A DNA stretch of 64,000 nt from Lachnospiraceae bacterium. Lineage in GTDB: Bacteria; Bacillota; Clostridia; Lachnospirales; Lachnospiraceae. The position numbers were made by a program, and so were the translations under genes. How positions within the stretch are numbered: the stretch's first letter is position 1; each line of letters opens with the position of its first letter. Below are positions 1 to 9,335 of this stretch, piece by piece. The stretch spans positions 53,298-117,297 of the forward strand of contig JAKSRR010000004.1 of assembly GCA_024403455.1 (NCBI GenBank), in the 5' to 3' direction. A model generated the notes under the pieces. That model searched no databases and was not told the origin of the DNA. It saw nothing but the letters and a program-made list of their open reading frames with translations.

Positions 1-1397
1 TAATACATTTTCATTAAAGCAATCCGCAATTAGCTGAAGACCAATGGGCATTCCCTTTGAATCTGTGCCGCAGGGAACTGAAATACCAGGAAGACCAGCT
101 AAGTTCACTGCGATAGTATATATATCGCCTAAGTACATCTTCATTGGATCGGAAAGACTCTCTCCTAACTTTGGTGCAGTAGTAGGTGCCACCGGTCCTA
201 AAATAACATCATACTTTTCAAATGCTTTATCAAAGGCCTGCTTAATTAATGCCTTTACACGAAGTGCTTTTAAGTAGTAAGCATCATAGTAACCTGAAGA
301 AAGTACGAAGGAGCCTAACATAATACGACGTTTTACTTCCGGTCCAAAACCTTCGCTACGGGTCTTCTTATACATGTTATGAAGTCCCTGAAACTCTTCG
401 GTTCTGTAGCCATACTTAATACCATCAAATCGCTCCAGGTTAGAGGATGCCTCTGCATCTGCAATCGTATAATATGCAGGAATTGCATACTTTACATAGT
501 CTAAATCAAACTCTTCTACAATCGCACCCTTTGCCTTCAGTGCCTCAGCTGCCGCAAGTACTGCATCCTTTACTTCTGCATCCAGACCTTCGCCAAAATA
601 TGCCTTCGGAATACCAATCTTCATTCCAGCCACATCTTCTACTAGTGCTTTCGTGAAGTCCAAATCATTTCTAGGAATAGATGTGGAATCCTTCTGATCC
701 TGTCCACTGATAATGGATAACGTAATAGCTGCATCTTCTACTGTCTTACACAGAGGTCCAATCTGGTCTAAGGAAGAACCATAAGCAACTAGTCCATAGC
801 GGGATACCGTACCATAGGTAGGCTTAATACCTACCACACCACAATAGGATGCTGGCTGACGAATGGAGCCACCAGTATCACTTCCAAGAGCCATAAAGCA
901 TTCCTCTGCTGCTACAGCTGCAGCAGAACCACCAGAGGAACCTCCAGGTACATGTTCGGTATTTCTAGGGTTTCTGGTAACACCAAAGGCGGATGTTTCT
1001 GTCGTTGAACCCATAGCAAACTCATCCATATTGGTCTTACCAAGAACCACCACGCCAGCTTCCTCTAACTTCTTTACCGCTTCTGAGGAATAGGTAGGTA
1101 CAAAATTGCCAAGAATTTTAGATGCACAGGTGGTCAAAATACCTTCCGTACACATATTATCCTTTATGGCAACCGGTACACCGGCAAAGGGGCCAGTTAA
1201 TTCCCCAGCATCAATCTTCTTCTGTACCTCTTCTGCCTTTTTATATGCTTCTTCTCTGCAGATAGTGATGTAGGCATGTACAGATTCTTCTTTGGCGTCA
1301 ATATTCGCAAAGCAAGCATCTACTGCTTCCTTTACAGTTACCTCTCCGGCTTTAATCTTGTCGGAAAGCTCTTTTGCAGAATACTTTAATAAATCCA
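1..1397 (-). CDS. gatA: Glutamyl/aspartyl-tRNA amidotransferase subunit A (3' end outside window)
   Basis: GatA is the amidase subunit of GatCAB, which converts Glu-tRNA(Gln) and Asp-tRNA(Asn) into the correct amides. The reading frame opens at the ATG at 1395-1397 (MDLLKYSAKELSDKI) behind a GGAGGAAAG ribosome site and runs uninterrupted to the window edge, so the C-terminus is missing. The amidase signature is visible: the catalytic Lys in PVAIKDN, the Gly/Ser-rich GGSSGGSAAAVAAE stretch and the nucleophile Ser in DTGGSIRQPA. It lies directly downstream of gatC (14 nt gap) and aspS, so one transcript supplies synthetase and amidotransferase. gatB would be expected next, outside the window. 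The identification is firm; only the missing end is unseen. Confidence 0.96.
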
Positions 1398-1411
1398 TTT
1401 TGCTTTCCTCC

Positions 1412-1705
1412 TTAATCAAATGTTTTCGGTACGACAAAGGCACCCTCTTTTTCTTCGGGAGCATTCTTCAAAATATTCTCTCTATCATCCCCGTTGGTAA
1501 CTACATCTTCTCTGAAGAAATTGCAGGTAGGATGTACATGACTCATAGGTTCTACTGCGGAAGTATCCAGTTCGGAAAGCTCGTCAATATAATCTAGCAT
1601 TTCTGCCAGATCTTTCTTTGCCTGCTCCTTCTGGGCGTCATCTAACTCCAGCTTGGCAAGAATACCAACATACTCTATGGTTTCATCACTAATGACATTT
1701 GCCAT
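1412..1705 (-). CDS. gatC: Glutamyl/aspartyl-tRNA amidotransferase subunit C
   Basis: GatC is the small subunit that wraps GatA and stabilises the GatCAB complex. The protein is 97 aa if started at [21 protein letters not shown], the usual GatC N-terminus. This ATG has AAAGGAGCC just upstream, whereas the longer open frame (to 1768) adds 21 residues with no family character. The C-terminal half carries the conserved pattern around [19 protein letters not shown]. It sits between aspS and gatA in the same direction, consistent with one operon under the T-box leader. Confidence 0.95.
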   Translation of the reverse strand: MANVISDETIEYVGILAKLELDDAQKEQAKKDLAEMLDYIDELSELDTSAVEPMSHVHPTCNFFREDVVTNGDDRENILKNAPEEKEGAFVVPKTFD

Positions 1706-1787
1706 TGTCGGCTCCTTTCTATTATCGCAAATCGCTTCCCACAGAACCCTGCAGGAAGCGTTATCCATTTACTTACCTCAAATTTAA

Positions 1788-3533
1788 TTAATCTCTTACC
1801 TTAATGTGTACTTCACGGAGCTGTAATTCCGTAACATCGTTAGGCGCACCGCACATGAGATCCTGCGCTGTACCACTCATAGGGAAGGGAATGATTTCAC
1901 GAATGTTTTCTTCATTGCGAAGAAGCATAATCATTCGGTCTACACCAGGTGCCATACCAGCATGAGGCGGTGCACCAAACTGGAATGCATTGTATAAAGC
2001 ACCGAATTTATTCTTCAATACTTCTTTATCGTAACCGGCAATTTCAAACGCCTTCTCCATAATCTTCATATCATGGTTACGAACAGCACCAGAGGAAAGT
2101 TCTACACCATTACATACAATGTCATACTGATATGCCAGGATGCTTAATGGATCTTCCTTCTCTAATGCATCTAAGCCACCCTGAGGCATAGAGAACGGAT
2201 TGTGTGTGAAACCAATCTGCTTCTCTTCTTCCTTGTACTCGTACATCGGGAAGTCATTGATATAGCAGAATCTGTAGGCATTCTTCTCAATCAGGTCAAG
2301 CTTAGTTCCCAGTTCTGTTCTAATCTGTCCTGCGTAAAGATTTGCTTTTTCTTCCTTATCTGCAATGAAGAAGATGGTATCACCGACTTCTAATCCTGCA
2401 AGTGTCTTTAATTCAACCTTCTTCTCATCCGGAATGAATTTATCAATGGGTCCCTTGTAAGAGCCATCTTCTAAAACTTCCAAATAGCCAAGACCACCCA
2501 TACCGATAGAGTTTGCAAACTTAAGGAGTTTCTCATGGAAGCCCTTACTCATTTCCGCATGTACCTTGATTGCACGAACAGTACGGCCAATAAACATCTT
2601 AAAGGTACACTGCTGGAAGAAATCGGTAAGATCAATAATCTCTAATGGATTACGAAGATCAGGCTTATCTGTACCGTACTTAAGCATTGCTTCCTTGTAA
2701 GGAATAATGGGGTAAGGAGCCTTTGTTACAGTGTATCCTTCCGGCGCAAACTTCTCAAAAGTAGCAGAAAGTACTTCTTCACCAACAGCAAACACATCTT
2801 CCTGGGTTGCAAAACTCATCTCAAAGTCAAGCTGATAGAATTCTCCCGGGCTGCGGTCTGCTCTGGCATCCTCGTCTCTAAAGCAAGGTGCAATCTGGAA
2901 ATATTTATCGAATCCAGAAACCATTAAAAGCTGCTTATACTGCTGCGGAGCCTGGGGAAGTGCATAGAACTTACCCTTATATCTTCTGGAAGGAACGATA
3001 TAGTCTCTTGCGCCCTCAGGAGAGGATGCACAAAGGATGGGGGTCTGGATTTCCATAAATCCCATCTCTGTCATCTTCTGGCGAAGGAAAGCAATAACAT
3101 TAGAACGGAATATCATATTGTCCTTAACCTTAGGATTACGAAGATCCAAATAACGATACTTCAGACGAAGATCCTCACGAATTTCCTTACTGGTCTGTAC
3201 CTCAAAAGGAAGCTGGGTATATACCTTTCCTAACAGGTTAATGGAATGTGCCTCCAACTCAATGGTACCGGAAGGAATCTTAGGATTATAGGTATCCTCA
3301 CTTCGCTTCTCCACCTTTCCTTCGATAGAAACACAATCTTCTTTGGTCAGTCCCTTTAATAAACCAGTGTCACGAAGTACTACCTGTACTACACCATACA
3401 TATCACGAAGATCGATAAAGGATACACCGCCGTGGTCACGGATGTTTTCAATCCAGCCTGCGATGCGAAGGTTTTTATCAATATCCGCTTCTGTCATCTG
3501 ATTTAAAGTAATGTCTCTGTAAATCGCGCTCAT
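1788..3533 (-). CDS. aspS: Aspartyl-tRNA synthetase (bacterial type)
   Basis: A class II aminoacyl-tRNA synthetase of 581 aa, the usual bacterial AspRS length. The order is an N-terminal OB-fold anticodon domain (IAGWIENIRDHGGVSFIDLRD, near residues 25-45), class II motif 2 (FRDEDARADRSPGEFYQLDFEM), the bacterial GAD insertion, and C-terminal motif 3 (GVDRMIMLL). The ATG follows AAAGGAGAG. It heads the aspS-gatC-gatA operon behind a T-box leader. The pairing with GatCAB, and the AAC triplet at the presumed specifier position of the leader, suggest that it may be a non-discriminating enzyme that also charges tRNA(Asn) with Asp. That is inference: no asnS or gatB can be seen from this window. 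Confidence 0.97.
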   Translation of the reverse strand: MSAIYRDITLNQMTEADIDKNLRIAGWIENIRDHGGVSFIDLRDMYGVVQVVLRDTGLLKGLTKEDCVSIEGKVEKRSEDTYNPKIPSGTIELEAHSINLLGKVYTQLPFEVQTSKEIREDLRLKYRYLDLRNPKVKDNMIFRSNVIAFLRQKMTEMGFMEIQTPILCASSPEGARDYIVPSRRYKGKFYALPQAPQQYKQLLMVSGFDKYFQIAPCFRDEDARADRSPGEFYQLDFEMSFATQEDVFAVGEEVLSATFEKFAPEGYTVTKAPYPIIPYKEAMLKYGTDKPDLRNPLEIIDLTDFFQQCTFKMFIGRTVRAIKVHAEMSKGFHEKLLKFANSIGMGGLGYLEVLEDGSYKGPIDKFIPDEKKVELKTLAGLEVGDTIFFIADKEEKANLYAGQIRTELGTKLDLIEKNAYRFCYINDFPMYEYKEEEKQIGFTHNPFSMPQGGLDALEKEDPLSILAYQYDIVCNGVELSSGAVRNHDMKIMEKAFEIAGYDKEVLKNKFGALYNAFQFGAPPHAGMAPGVDRMIMLLRNEENIREIIPFPMSGTAQDLMCGAPNDVTELQLREVHIKVRD

Positions 3534-3567
3534 GCTTTCTCTCCTTTAAATAATATGCTTTTAGAAA

Positions 3568-3856
3568 AACAAAAAAACGGGACACTTCTCTCGAAATATC
3601 CCGGGACGAATCATTGATCCGCGGTACCACCCGCATTGAAAACTAGTCTAGTTTTCCACTTTCTAACGTCTTTCACGGAACGACCCGAATAGCCCTACCC
3701 CGTTTCTCACTCTTTTGGCACTTTGCTTAAGAGGGATGGCTCAAACTACCAGCTCCAGAGCGTTCCCCTTTTCTCTCCTGCAAGTGGCGCTTTCAGCCCA
3801 TGACGCCGCCTCTCTTTTGCTCTCTAAGGAAAGGAGTCTCCTTCATCGCAATTCAT
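3568..3856 (-). promoter_or_regulatory. T-box riboswitch leader of aspS-gatCA, candidate Asn (AAC) specifier
   Basis: The minus strand carries the canonical T-box core GGGTGGTACCGCGG (about 3621-3634) followed by a terminator hairpin in GATTCGTCCCGGG...CCCG plus T run (3570-3606). The Stem I region has the usual AGAGAG on its 5' side and GGGGAACGCTCTGGAGC on its 3' side. In that layout the specifier triplet is AAC at 3762-3764 followed by a purine, that is Asn rather than Asp. The discriminator-pairing base is the U of UGGU, so a G73 tRNA would need wobble. Uncharged tRNA binding is expected to stabilise the antiterminator and switch on the operon. Confidence 0.9.
3570..3606 (-). terminator. 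T-box attenuator terminator
   Basis: A stem of about 10 bp (GGGATATTTC with GAAGTGTCCC, including G-U pairs) and a GAGA-type loop precede a run of seven T on the minus strand, 36 nt before the aspS start. It is the alternative to the T-box antiterminator. Confidence 0.88.
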
Positions 3857-3860
3857 AGGT

Positions 3861-3889
3861 ATTCTAACACAATACCACTATCTTTTCAA
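3861..3889 (-). promoter_or_regulatory. Sigma-A-type promoter of the aspS operon
   Basis: On the minus strand TTGAAA (3884-3889) and TAGAAT (3861-3866) are separated by exactly 17 nt. Transcription would start near 3854, just upstream of the T-box Stem I. Confidence 0.75.
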
Positions 3890-3905
3890 ACATTCCTAAT
3901 GACTT

Positions 3906-5999
3906 TTAAACAGGCTCTTCCACCTTCATCATCTTATCTTCTGGAATCCATTTCGCAAGCAGCGTTACTAAATCCTTCGGTTTGATGGGTTTTGCTGCAA
4001 AATCATCCAGGCCTTCCTTAAGAAGCATTTCTCTCGTACCATCTACCACATTGGCTGTTAATGCAATCACCGGGGTCTTTTCATACCCAGGCACTTCCTG
4101 TCTGATTCTATGGGTCGCTTCCACACCATCCATCTCCGGCATCATGTGATCCATAAGAATGATGTCATACTTCGTCTTACCAGCCATTTCGATTGCTTCT
4201 TTCCCGCTCATGGCTGTATCGATCTGCATCTTTAATGGTGCCAAAATCTTGGTGGTTACTAAAAGATTCACTTTGTTGTCATCCACCGCCAAAACAGAGA
4301 TTTCTGGCGCAATATAAGCGAACTGCGTCCTCGCTGTCCTTTGCGACCGTTTCTCAGAAGCTAATAGTCCAAATGCTTCCTGTAGAACTGCAGCATAAAC
4401 TGGTTTGCGAAGCATGGTTACATTCGGCAGATGAATCTTTCCTGCGTAATCAAACGGTACAAGTAGAAAGCACTGTATCTCCGCATGATTTTTTAAATAA
4501 AGCAATGCATTCTCATCAAAAAACTTTGCATCCATGATGCAATAGCCTTGCTCCATTGCAGACAGATCTTCCAGTTCCCGGTAAGTCACTTTGCCCTGCC
4601 CAATGGCTTCCAAATCCTTCGCCAATGCTTCCTGCGCAGTTTTGTTCTTTAACATAGAGCCAACGAAGATATTCTCTGGAAGGGGCTGTACCTCTGCTCT
4701 TCTCACAACAATCTTTTGTGGAACCGATACCGTAAAGGTTGTTCCCTCACCAAACTCACTTTGTACAGTAATCTTACCGCCCATCATCTCTACCAGATTC
4801 TTAGAGATGGCGAGCCCTAGTCCAGCACCTTCGTTTTGTCTGGATCTGCGAGCATCCAACTGTTGGAAGGACGTAAACAGCTTCTGCATATCACTAGCCT
4901 TGATACCAATACCCGTATCTGTCACTTCCACTTTCAAGAGTATCTTATCCTCAGCTAAAGCCTCATGATAAATCTTCATTCTCACTTGCCCTGCTGCCGT
5001 AAACTTCGCAGCATTACTCAGTAGATTCAAGAATATCTGCTGTAGCCGAACTTTATCTCCGCACAATTCCTTCGGTAAGTCCATGGAATAATCCACGATA
5101 AAATCAAGGCCTTTCTCATCCATCTTTCCAGCAATCAAGGGGATGAGTTCCTGCACAATCCTAGCAGGTTCATAGTTGATTTCGTTGATATTTAGCTTTC
5201 CGGATTCAATCTTAGATAAATCCAAAATATCGTCAATAATGACTAACAAATTTCTACCGGCAGCCTGAATCTGTTCCAAATATTCCCGCAGGGAATCCGA
5301 CATATTCTCTCTAAGCGCCACTTCCGACAATCCTAGAACAGCATTCATCGGTGTCCTGATTTCATGGCTCATATTTGCCAGAAAATCAGACTTCTGAACA
5401 GCCGCTTCCAAAGCTTTCCTACTAAGCTCCTTAGATAAAAATTCCTTATAAGCCATATCGGACATACTGGCTGCAAACTCATAGATAAATCTGGTAGCTC
5501 TGTCAATCTCCTCCTGCGGAACAATATGCGTCTGCATGGCGGCTTCCACAAAACTATCCTCATCGAGCTGTAATTCCCTGGCAATCTCCCGCATTTTCTC
5601 CGGATCAGGCTTTTCCGTCAGAACCTGGCCTCCAATGAACGAACCAAGCATTCGGTCCCCTAACATAATAGGAGCCGCAAAATCTACCATATTCGCATGG
5701 CAGAAATAGGAAATGGGTCCTTTCTTTTCTAAAGACATCTGTGCGCCTTTTCGGTCGCATTCCTCACAGCGTTTTAGACCCTTTTCACTTTTTCTACAGA
5801 AATCCATACAGAGACCCGAGAAATTGGTTCCTTTTGTGACTGGTATTCCCTCGGCATCCGTTATTAACGATGCCATCTGTGTCACTCCAGCGAAAGAATC
5901 CTGTAATTTCTGTAAAACATCTACAGAGATTAAGTCCGTTAACGTCAGATTATTTTTTAAGTCCTCGTCGATTTCTAAACGCAGATCATCAATGAGCAT
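3906..5999 (-). CDS. Hybrid sensor histidine kinase with PocR ligand-binding domain
   Basis: A 697-aa protein with no obvious membrane span, so probably cytoplasmic. Residues about 20-190 match the PocR-type sensory domain (Cys-rich SGLCMDFCRK, KRCEECDRKG and ISYFCHANMVDFAAPI, then GSFIGGQV), which in other proteins binds small ligands. A HisKA domain follows with phospho-acceptor His212 in SHEIRTPMN. Then come HATPase boxes (NAAKFT, DTGIGI, GAGLGLAIS), a degenerate receiver-like segment, and a C-terminal receiver with phospho-acceptor Asp617 in ILMDHMMPEMDG. No HPt domain or dedicated output regulator is adjacent, so signal output is unknown. The five clustered cysteines could be a metal or redox site, which is inference. 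Confidence 0.93.
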   Translation of the reverse strand: MLIDDLRLEIDEDLKNNLTLTDLISVDVLQKLQDSFAGVTQMASLITDAEGIPVTKGTNFSGLCMDFCRKSEKGLKRCEECDRKGAQMSLEKKGPISYFCHANMVDFAAPIMLGDRMLGSFIGGQVLTEKPDPEKMREIARELQLDEDSFVEAAMQTHIVPQEEIDRATRFIYEFAASMSDMAYKEFLSKELSRKALEAAVQKSDFLANMSHEIRTPMNAVLGLSEVALRENMSDSLREYLEQIQAAGRNLLVIIDDILDLSKIESGKLNINEINYEPARIVQELIPLIAGKMDEKGLDFIVDYSMDLPKELCGDKVRLQQIFLNLLSNAAKFTAAGQVRMKIYHEALAEDKILLKVEVTDTGIGIKASDMQKLFTSFQQLDARRSRQNEGAGLGLAISKNLVEMMGGKITVQSEFGEGTTFTVSVPQKIVVRRAEVQPLPENIFVGSMLKNKTAQEALAKDLEAIGQGKVTYRELEDLSAMEQGYCIMDAKFFDENALLYLKNHAEIQCFLLVPFDYAGKIHLPNVTMLRKPVYAAVLQEAFGLLASEKRSQRTARTQFAYIAPEISVLAVDDNKVNLLVTTKILAPLKMQIDTAMSGKEAIEMAGKTKYDIILMDHMMPEMDGVEATHRIRQEVPGYEKTPVIALTANVVDGTREMLLKEGLDDFAAKPIKPKDLVTLLAKWIPEDKMMKVEEPV

Positions 6000-6038
6000 T
6001 GTTTCTTACTTTCCCCCACCCCAAAGAATTATAAAAAA

Positions 6039-7112
6039 CTATAGCGCAGCATTCTGGCTGAGCATCAAATACGTAAAATATCCGGCGTAAGATAAAATCA
6101 TCAGTACACCACACCAGCGCTCTAATCGTTTTCGGTTATTCAGAACACCTATGAATAATAATACTGCCGCAAAAATGGCAACGCAGTTATCTACTAAGAA
6201 ATTGGTTGTCGCATTCTTATAAGGCAATGCCACAGGAGACACGATGGCAGTTAGTGCCATAACAAACAACAGGTTGAAAATATTGGAACCAACGATATTA
6301 CCAATCGCAATATCTGCTTTCTTCTTGGATGCCGCGATAATACTGGTCATCAGTTCCGGAAGTGATGTTCCGAATGCCACAATGGTAAGCCCTACCATCT
6401 TCTCACTCATACCAGCCTTCTTTGCAATGACCGTTGCTGCCGCAACCGTAATATCCGATCCAAATACAATGCAGGCACCGCCAATAAGTGCAAGCAAAAT
6501 AAGGAGCGGCACCTTATCATCTGCACTTGCCTCTTCTCCTTCTTCCACACTTCCCTGGCCCTTCTTCGCCATAATCAGAAGATAAACAATGAATCCCACC
6601 ATTAGGGTAAGTAAGATTGCACCATCTAGCTTCCCAATCTTTCCATCGGATAATCCCAGACCTAAGGTTAGCGCTGTAATAAAAATCACAAAAGGAATTT
6701 CTATTTTTCTGGTAGATTTCTGTACTGCCAAGGGACAGATAATACAGGTAATTCCTAAAATCACCAGAATATTCATAATATTACTTCCCAGAACATTACC
6801 GATAGCAATATCCACACTGCCGCCTCCCGCGGATCCAGCAGCTGCAGTAATGGATACAGCTGCTTCTGGTGCGCTGGTACCAAAGGCAACAATGGTTAAT
6901 CCTATAATCAGCTGGGATACGCCCAGTTTATCAGCGATTTTGCTGGCGCTTTCCACAAACCAGTCAGCCCCTTTAATGAGCATAAAGAAACCAAAGGCTA
7001 ACAGAATAATGTTCAGCCACAGCATGTCTGTATCAGGCATAGCAAACTTTATAGCAAGACCAACTCCTAAGATTACCAATTTAAAAATAAAACTAAGTGT
7101 CTGTTTTTTCAC
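6039..7112 (-). CDS. Calcium/sodium antiporter, CaCA superfamily (YrbG-like)
   Basis: A 357-aa inner-membrane cation antiporter with about 10 hydrophobic helices arranged as two inverted repeats. Each repeat has the alpha-repeat signature: GTSAPE (residues 78-83) plus GNVLGSNIMN in the first half, GTSLPE plus GNIVGSNIFN in the second. These acidic motifs line the Ca2+/Na+ site in the family. The start is GTG (7110-7112) with AGGAGG seven nt upstream. That ribosome site lies inside one copy of a tandem 32-bp duplication (7119-7202). Exact ion preference cannot be read from the sequence. Confidence 0.93.
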   Translation of the reverse strand: MKKQTLSFIFKLVILGVGLAIKFAMPDTDMLWLNIILLAFGFFMLIKGADWFVESASKIADKLGVSQLIIGLTIVAFGTSAPEAAVSITAAAGSAGGGSVDIAIGNVLGSNIMNILVILGITCIICPLAVQKSTRKIEIPFVIFITALTLGLGLSDGKIGKLDGAILLTLMVGFIVYLLIMAKKGQGSVEEGEEASADDKVPLLILLALIGGACIVFGSDITVAAATVIAKKAGMSEKMVGLTIVAFGTSLPELMTSIIAASKKKADIAIGNIVGSNIFNLLFVMALTAIVSPVALPYKNATTNFLVDNCVAIFAAVLLFIGVLNNRKRLERWCGVLMILSYAGYFTYLMLSQNAAL

Positions 7113-7118
7113 GTATAT

Positions 7119-7202
7119 ACCTCCTGTGTTTTCGAGGAAAACTATGGGCCCTCATGGCGAGGAGAGGTTAACCTCCTGTGTTTTCGGAGAAAACTACGGG
7201 CC
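7119..7202. repeat. Tandem duplication of a 32-bp hairpin/ribosome-site segment
   Basis: Two near-identical 32-bp copies (7119-7150 and 7171-7202), 52 bp apart, start ACCTCCTGTGTTTTCG and end GGGCC. On the minus strand each copy carries a small GTTTTC/GAAAAC hairpin followed by an AGGAGGT ribosome site. Only the 7119 copy is placed to serve the antiporter start codon. The second abuts the 3' end of the upstream gene. Confidence 0.85.
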
Positions 7203-7204
7203 GC

Positions 7205-7594
7205 TTACCACAACCTATCCTGGTCGCGTCCTTCTTCCAATACTTTAATAAAATGGTCCGGATCTCTTTTTAGACGAAGCATTTCTACAAAGGTTTCAAG
7301 GACCATGGCTTCCTTGTTGCAATCCGAAGTATTTTTCCCGTAATCACTGCGGATGTTAAAGTCCTTGAGGCGAACCACATATAAATCCGTTAATGAAAAA
7401 CCGTGACATTTATACTGGTCAAGCAGTTCGTGATGATCAATATAGTATAAAAACTCCGCAAACAGTGCTTCATCAAAGACCAGTTCGTCCCACAGGGCAT
7501 TCACATATGCCTCCGTCTTACCAGCATATACACCCCAGGCTTTCAATACTTCCAGTGCTTTAATTTTTCTTCCATCAAGAACAATGTTTGCCAT
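7205..7594 (-). CDS. Hypothetical protein, 129 aa
   Basis: I do not recognise this family. The product (MANIVLDGRKIKALEVLKAWG...) is soluble, rich in aromatic and acidic residues, largely helical by composition and without signal peptide or membrane span. The middle (DHHELLDQYKCHGFSLTDLYVVRL) and the tail (EMLRLKRDPDHFIKVLEEGRDQDRLW) have no motif I know. The stop lies 3 nt from the duplicated hairpin/ribosome-site segment, 93 nt before the antiporter gene, and the two could be cotranscribed. Coding is supported by a start with a GAGAG site upstream and no competing gene on the other strand. Confidence 0.75.
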   Translation of the reverse strand: MANIVLDGRKIKALEVLKAWGVYAGKTEAYVNALWDELVFDEALFAEFLYYIDHHELLDQYKCHGFSLTDLYVVRLKDFNIRSDYGKNTSDCNKEAMVLETFVEMLRLKRDPDHFIKVLEEGRDQDRLW

Positions 7595-7670
7595 ACAGCT
7601 GCTCTCTACCTATGCTTCATTTGAAGATTATTCTATCACAAAAATAATTCTTTTCATGTGCCATTTATAC

Positions 7671-9335
7671 TTACATGATTTCCATATTTTGTAATATTTT
7701 CTTTGTTCCGACTTTCCCACTGATTACTACAATAAGCAGCAAGGTTACAGCCAGTCCCACATGGAATATTAATCCATTCATCGACGTATGGTAGTACAGT
7801 AAGAATCCGCCTCCACACAGAATCATGGCAGTCACCATAACAATAGCCATATTAAAGAATGTATTCAAATTTCCACGAAGCGCACTGTACTCATCATCCC
7901 AAGCAGAGTGCGGTGCTGTAGAATCCAAAATCATACCCAGAATTGTCGTAAAAACAATCACTGCAAGCAGGATGACAAAATCAAACAAATACCAGTAGAT
8001 CGGTGCCCCCATAGATATACGAGCAATTACTGCTGCCATATATACTGGCACAAAGGAAATCATAATGGCCACATAAGCCTTCGCCTTCATCTGGGTTCTG
8101 TAATCTACCGGAATATATTTTACAAGACTAAGATGTGCCCCTTCTCTGGTAAAGGAGGTAGACGCCACTGAATTCATTGCCGATGCAATGAATCCCACAG
8201 CAGTTAAAATAACAGTATACAAAACGGCTGGCCAATCCTGCCCCTGTTGAAAACTATCCAAAATATGTGCAAATGTTCCTCCCTCTTTTCTGGTAAGAAA
8301 GAGTACTAGCACCGCTACTGGCCAAAGGAAATTCACCATCACACAGTTAATACGGTAAGCCTTGGTACGTATTAACACTCTCCACTCCTTCTTCACACAA
8401 GAGGCAAAGACGGAATCTGATTTTTTCTTTCCAAGAGCAGCTGCCTTCTTCTTTTTGCCGCCCCCTAAGCGTGCGACAGTAAATAAGCCTTCCTGATATA
8501 AGAAGTGACCTATACCAAGCATCAGTGCCACTAATGCTACATTACAAACTAAATAAAGCAGCAAATATAACACATTTCCTGCCTGTATACCTTTCATGAG
8601 AAGCGGTGATACAAAAAAGATTTTATTTAGGGTACGTACGAAGAGATTGCTTCCATCAGCAATGCTTCCCACAAAATTTTCTACCGTAATCTTTCCCATT
8701 CCTTTAAAAGAAAGCAGGAATAATCCCACAAACACTAGTAAAAGCAGTGTTGAAATCTGTCCAAATACCTTGGTAGACTTCACATTCTTGAGAATCGCCA
8801 TCAGGAGAATACTAAGGATTGCACAGTAGGTTAAAGGAATCAGCGGAATCACTACCGTACCGATGAGCCCCGAGATAATGGACATGGGCGCTGGACCATC
8901 TGCAATTACAAAGCCCACAAACATAGATAAAAGCACCATGAATTCCATAACACTTTCCGCAAAGAAGGCATAGAAAAACTTGGCTGCCAGTATTTCCTCC
9001 GCCTTTAACGGTAGCGGAACCAAATGCTCTCTATCTGAAGAAAAGAACAATACATTAAAAATAACCAGAATACCAAAGATCATGGAAAATGCAGACATAA
9101 TGTGCACTTCCGCCAGGAGTCCGCCTGTGACATCACCGCCTGTCAGCTGCAAAGACTTCGTCATCATATAACTGATGTAGCCTACTACAAAACAGCAGGG
9201 GAGCATGATACAAGCCACAGCAATAACACCTAAAGCCGTATAAAACGTCTTGCGATTTCCTTCCTGTGGAAGACGCATTTCTGCATTATGAAGAAGTACT
9301 TTAATAAGTGTGAAAACGCCTTTGGATTTCTTCAT
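7671..9335 (-). CDS. ABC transporter permease, putative exporter (ABC-2-like)
   Basis: A 554-aa polytopic membrane protein with about 12 hydrophobic segments in two halves, joined by a lysine-rich cytoplasmic loop (GGGKKKKAAALGKKKSDS). The start ATG follows GGAGGCATAA and lies 1 nt after the end of the ATPase gene, so the two are translationally coupled. Size and layout match fused ABC exporter permeases of Clostridia. Substrate is unknown; lipid, peptide or drug export are all possible. Confidence 0.88.
   Translation of the reverse strand: MKKSKGVFTLIKVLLHNAEMRLPQEGNRKTFYTALGVIAVACIMLPCCFVVGYISYMMTKSLQLTGGDVTGGLLAEVHIMSAFSMIFGILVIFNVLFFSSDREHLVPLPLKAEEILAAKFFYAFFAESVMEFMVLLSMFVGFVIADGPAPMSIISGLIGTVVIPLIPLTYCAILSILLMAILKNVKSTKVFGQISTLLLLVFVGLFLLSFKGMGKITVENFVGSIADGSNLFVRTLNKIFFVSPLLMKGIQAGNVLYLLLYLVCNVALVALMLGIGHFLYQEGLFTVARLGGGKKKKAAALGKKKSDSVFASCVKKEWRVLIRTKAYRINCVMVNFLWPVAVLVLFLTRKEGGTFAHILDSFQQGQDWPAVLYTVILTAVGFIASAMNSVASTSFTREGAHLSLVKYIPVDYRTQMKAKAYVAIMISFVPVYMAAVIARISMGAPIYWYLFDFVILLAVIVFTTILGMILDSTAPHSAWDDEYSALRGNLNTFFNMAIVMVTAMILCGGGFLLYYHTSMNGLIFHVGLAVTLLLIVVISGKVGTKKILQNMEIM

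Noticed and set aside
6589-7248. 219-codon plus-strand frame opposite the antiporter
   Set aside because: Antisense shadow of the CaCA gene and its upstream repeats; no ribosome site and no recognisable motifs.
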